Origin: Parascedosporium putredinis
Taxonomy: Eukaryota; Ascomycota; Sordariomycetes; Microascales; Microascaceae
Assembly (NCBI GenBank): GCA_949357655.1
Contig: CASHTG010000004.1
Coordinates: 1-64,000 of the forward strand
DNA: 64,000 nt
Direction: 5' to 3'
The position numbers and the translations under genes were made by a program. Positions 60,870-64,000 of the stretch are shown in pieces. The notes beneath the pieces were generated by a model. It did not search any database, was not told where the DNA came from, and saw only the letters and a program-made list of their open reading frames with translations. Each line of letters starts with the position of its first letter. Position 1 is the stretch's first letter.

Positions 60870-62756
60870 TTCTGATAAGGAACCCGGTTGCGCGGGGGAC
60901 CTTTACGTAGCGTCGATATAGAACTTGTTCAACAGGCCCTCTGGTATGACGAGTTCCGCGGATTGTCTGGTAGTTGGATAAGGAGCTGGATGGAGTCGCG
61001 TTCCGCGTCTTGGTAGGAGGGCTGGGCCCACGGCTAGTCGACTGCTGATATTCAAACTGTTGACGTTACGAATGCATAATCCTCATGCCGTGACTGGTGA
61101 ATAAGGGATTAATCTGGTGGTCGTGGAGCAGATGTGCAGTCTGGATATCTTCGCATAAAACGAGCAAAGGAGAGTTCTACACGGACGGCGTAGGATACGG
61201 CTTAGAGTGGTGGGCTAGACCTAATATTAGCGTTCTCATCTCGATGCGGTTGTCTGAGGTTTGAAGGCCTGCTTGATGTGAGCGATTGGGGATCGCCCGC
61301 CCTTGCTGGCGAGACCACCAGATGTGTGACTAATCAACGCCCAGCCACGAAGGCGGCTCCTGGCAGGTCACTTTATTGTTGTTTACCTTCCACCGGCGTG
61401 CATCCGCCACCTATCAGTTCGTTCAATGGGCCTGCAAGAAAAACAACACAAAGCATCTCAAGGGTGTTGTTGTTTAGGCATGGACGCGATTGTCACTAAC
61501 CTCACACTCAAGGCCACGTCGACATTTAAGTCACCTTTCCACTTCGTGAGGCTCGCGTGGGGTTCCGCCCAGCGTATGAAACGAAAGAAACGGAAATGCA
61601 CCTCAAACTTCTAAATCTGCGGCTGCCTTTATTCAACAAGTTTTACGCTAGAGCTCCTCAACTCTCGCGCAGGCTTCCTATATCTTGAGCCTCTGCTCGT
61701 ATGAAATCATGTGGGACCGACCAAGGGAATAATATTACTCCTGACCTTGGTATCCTCAGTCGGACCTTTGCCATGCTCCACTCAGCTTGCTCAAACGATG
61801 TTCGTGGCTGTTGACGCTCTCCACTTTGGTTGGTTGACAGGCGTCAAGACGCGCAGCGAATCGCGTGACATGAGCCAGCGGACGCGACCTTCTGAGGGTA
61901 GCCGCCATGGCCGAATTGATCCATTGATGGATGGATCCATTGATCCAATGGATCTGTGGATCATGATTATAATAATAACAAATAGCAACATGAACGTTAA
62001 AGCCCCCTTATTAGCTCAAGAAGGTAAATCAATTTGATAGATTGAATCCAGTTGATATACCCTGAGTTGACTTCGTTTGTTGCCGTTTTTGAAAGCCAAA
62101 CTCGTCTTCAAGAAGGATCAATGAGATGAATAGAATTTAATCACCCTAAAAATTGCTGGGAGTCTAGTGAATGCAACCAACTTTGAACTGATTGAAGACT
62201 GGGGCAATTTTCAGGCAGCCCTCACAATGCATGATCTGCATCTGGCCAGAAAATTATTCAGCAGTAAGCTGCAAATTATATTGCATGATGAAGAAATTGC
62301 TGCCCCCTCAGCTACCACATGGGAGACTAAGTTGGACAAATGTGAACATTCCGCACTCCAAGATGCAGGCCGGAAGTGTTGCTCACTGCTAGCAATAGTG
62401 ATTTTGACCCATTTTTAACTTTCTTGCCATTAGCTCATGGTTCCAATAGGGACGAGATGCTTGGATCTGACGGCAACGTCCAAGTCATATATCCTAGGTC
62501 CATTGATATACCAAGGCCTGTGTCAACGAACTACGCAAGGGCTGGTGATGCTGGTAAGCATCACATGCAGATTGCATCGACACTTGAGGAGAAAGAGAGG
62601 ATATCAATTGAGCTTCCAGCTCAGTAAGCTCCGACTATGCCAAAAAGAACGCCATCCAACCCCGAGCACCATCTCCCACTCGTCTCCGATTCTCTATCAC
62701 TATAGTAGATAGCACGCACAGCAACTATCCAGTTAACACAAGGGTGGATGTTGATA
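60870..62756. other. Intergenic CDH1 to right-edge gene
   Basis: These 1.89 kb hold no recognised gene. 61916-61966 is a cluster of GATCCATTGAT/ATGGATC words forming short direct and inverted repeats. About 62160-62640 has two adjoining open stretches on the plus strand (ending 62418 and 62627) that match no family I know. They could be a broken gene or chance. Confidence 0.5.
61916..61966. repeat. GATCC-rich short repeat cluster
   Basis: TTGATCCATTGATGGATGGA is followed by TCCATTGATCCAATGGATC, giving overlapping direct and inverted copies of ATTGATCCA. This is a simple repeat without a known role. Confidence 0.6.
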
Positions 62757-64000
62757 TTAGATCGGTTCAGCTTGTGCTAATAGCCTAGCACGCCAACCAT
62801 TGCACACCTCTTCAAAGCCACCAACAACCTCACCACAGACACTGGCGCATTCCCTGTTTTTGAGGCGTTGGCTCCAGTTTCCTTGCTTTATCCATTGTTC
62901 CCCTTCTTCCCGGAGCTCATCCTCATGTCGCATCTCGGCAACTAACTCTTTCGCACTTTTCAGCTTGCGCGAGGCCATGGTTGTCGTTTGACGGGACATA
63001 TGCAGGGTGTCTGATAGATAGTTTAATGTATGGATGAGATCCGCAGTCAGCGCATGAAGCGCAGTAAGGAGTTGTAGGCCGCCGCGGAAGGCCGCGGCAT
63101 ATCATCGGATAAAGATGCTAGCAATGGCAAAAGACAGTCTATGATATCCGCGTCTGGAGGAGATACGAATGGTGAAAGGAGAGGGAAAGCTAGACTTTGC
63201 AATTGGCGCGTTTGATGACTGAGGTGGGTAGTAACCGCAGAGTGTGCGGTGATGAGCCTGTCGAGTCATTAAGTTAGTGGGAGAGACTTCGCGGCCATCA
63301 CGTCATATAAGAAAATACCTCGTCGCACTACTTTCTACGCCTGTCTGCGAGCCGAGATCTCTTAACGCATCGGCCAAGCGAAAAAAACGCCGTCGCTGCG
63401 TCCACCCGTATTCTCTGTCCCTCTTCGGGCAAGAGCCTCCACAGCATTGATTCTCGATACTAACCCCGTGGGCATTCCAGGCGAATCAAGATCAGATTCA
63501 GAACCATACTCGCTTCCATCATATTCACTTATTGCCCGGCGATGCCCCCGTCGAGATGATAAGGGAACTCCCAGCCCCCGTTGTTCAGATCGCTACCACC
63601 CAAAAATGCCTGAGGAGCGCCTCCCACAATGTCCCTGGCCGCCTCGGTTGGGAGGTGAACGTCATGCTGCACAGAGAACGATATGCCGGTATCGTCCTGC
63701 CCGGAATAGGTATCCCCGTTTTCTGAGTCTGAGAATGCATCGGCCAGTTCATCAGCGAGATTCCCCAGGCCCGAGCCTTCAATAACACCACCTTCCGTAA
63801 ATGTGCTGATGTCTAGATGATCGGCCTGGTTGAAGATGCCCCTGACAGGAGTAGAAGAGTCAAGTGATGATCGCGACTGGCGTCGATTACCTGGTGAGGC
63901 CCGAGGACTCGACTCGGCGAGCGAGGTGGTGCGTGAATGGAGGGGCGTCTGAGGAGGCATTTCAAACTCGTGCACAAAGCCCGATCTTGTCCGCTTCTGC
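62757..64000 (-). CDS. Unidentified fungal protein, 5' end outside the window
   Basis: I do not recognise the family. The frame is open to the window edge upstream of a candidate start at 63960 (MPPQTPLHSRTTSLAESS), so the gene may begin outside. The N-terminal part is Ser/Arg-rich, then DHLDISTFTEGGVIEGSGLG and LADELADAFSDSENGD; an acidic segment follows with EYDGSEYGSESDLDSPGMP. After a shift in a G run near 63545 and another in a T run near 63390, an intron of about 60 bases (donor GTATTT near 63317, acceptor CGACAG near 63258) joins a helical C-terminal half. That half contains LITAHSAVTTHLSHQTRQLQ, LNYLSDTLHMSRQTTTMASR and FEEVCNGWRARLLAQAEPI. The ordered helical end suggests a real, conserved protein, perhaps with a structural or complex-binding role; that is a guess. 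Confidence 0.75.

Noticed and set aside
1..64000. tRNA, rRNA or CRISPR features
   Set aside because: I looked for B-box-like GGTTCGAATCC motifs and regularly spaced repeats. The few B-box-like hits were inside coding sequence, and no regular repeat-spacer pattern was found.

Overview
This window comes from a filamentous ascomycete (Pezizomycotina), most likely a Eurotiomycete-type mould. The evidence is the small GT-AG introns with TGCTAAC/TGCTAAT-like branch sites, the fungal versions of RPC1, CCT7, SEC23, SMC1, CDH1 and ECM14, a FlbD-type MYB gene, a killer-toxin-like subgroup C chitinase, and AT-rich blocks that look like repeats mutated by RIP (repeat-induced point mutation). I cannot name the species.

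Layout. Positions 1 to about 8150 are a very AT-rich, gene-free repeat block. It holds two related TIR elements of about 0.6 kb (one with a perfect 8-bp target duplication), a duplicated retroelement-like segment that one of them interrupts, and an inverted duplication. The block runs into the 3' half of a secreted GH18 chitinase gene (about 8150-11886, minus). That gene carries many nonsense changes of RIP type and is a pseudogene. From 12.4 kb to the right edge the DNA is ordinary gene-rich sequence: RPC1 (-), CCT7 (-), SEC23 (+), RPL12 (+), a GT41 O-GlcNAc transferase-like protein (+), a MYB factor (+), an NCBP3-like protein (-), SRP72 (+), a Sec7/PH ARF-GEF (-), ECM14 (+), a family X DNA polymerase (-), TFIIE-alpha (-), SMC1 (-), GPC1 (+), CDH1 (-), and an unidentified gene (-) that leaves the window. 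Small AT-rich relics sit at about 12.25, 34.75-35.15 and 43.8-44.25 kb.

The genes are mostly housekeeping: transcription (RPC1, TFIIE), folding (CCT7), ER targeting and export (SRP72, SEC23, ARF-GEF), translation (RPL12), chromosome and cell-cycle control (SMC1, CDH1), repair (Pol X) and lipid synthesis (GPC1). I see no metabolite cluster, CRISPR, tRNA or rRNA.

A caution applies to every gene. Nearly all the conserved genes carry one-base frameshifts, and almost all of them are a missing base in a homopolymer run. Essential genes such as RPC1, CCT7 and RPL12 carry several each. This looks like uncorrected sequencing or assembly error, not gene decay. I therefore annotate these as genes and give outer boundaries; internal reading frames change at the sites noted. 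The chitinase is different, because its lesions are mainly C-to-T/G-to-A substitutions creating stops.
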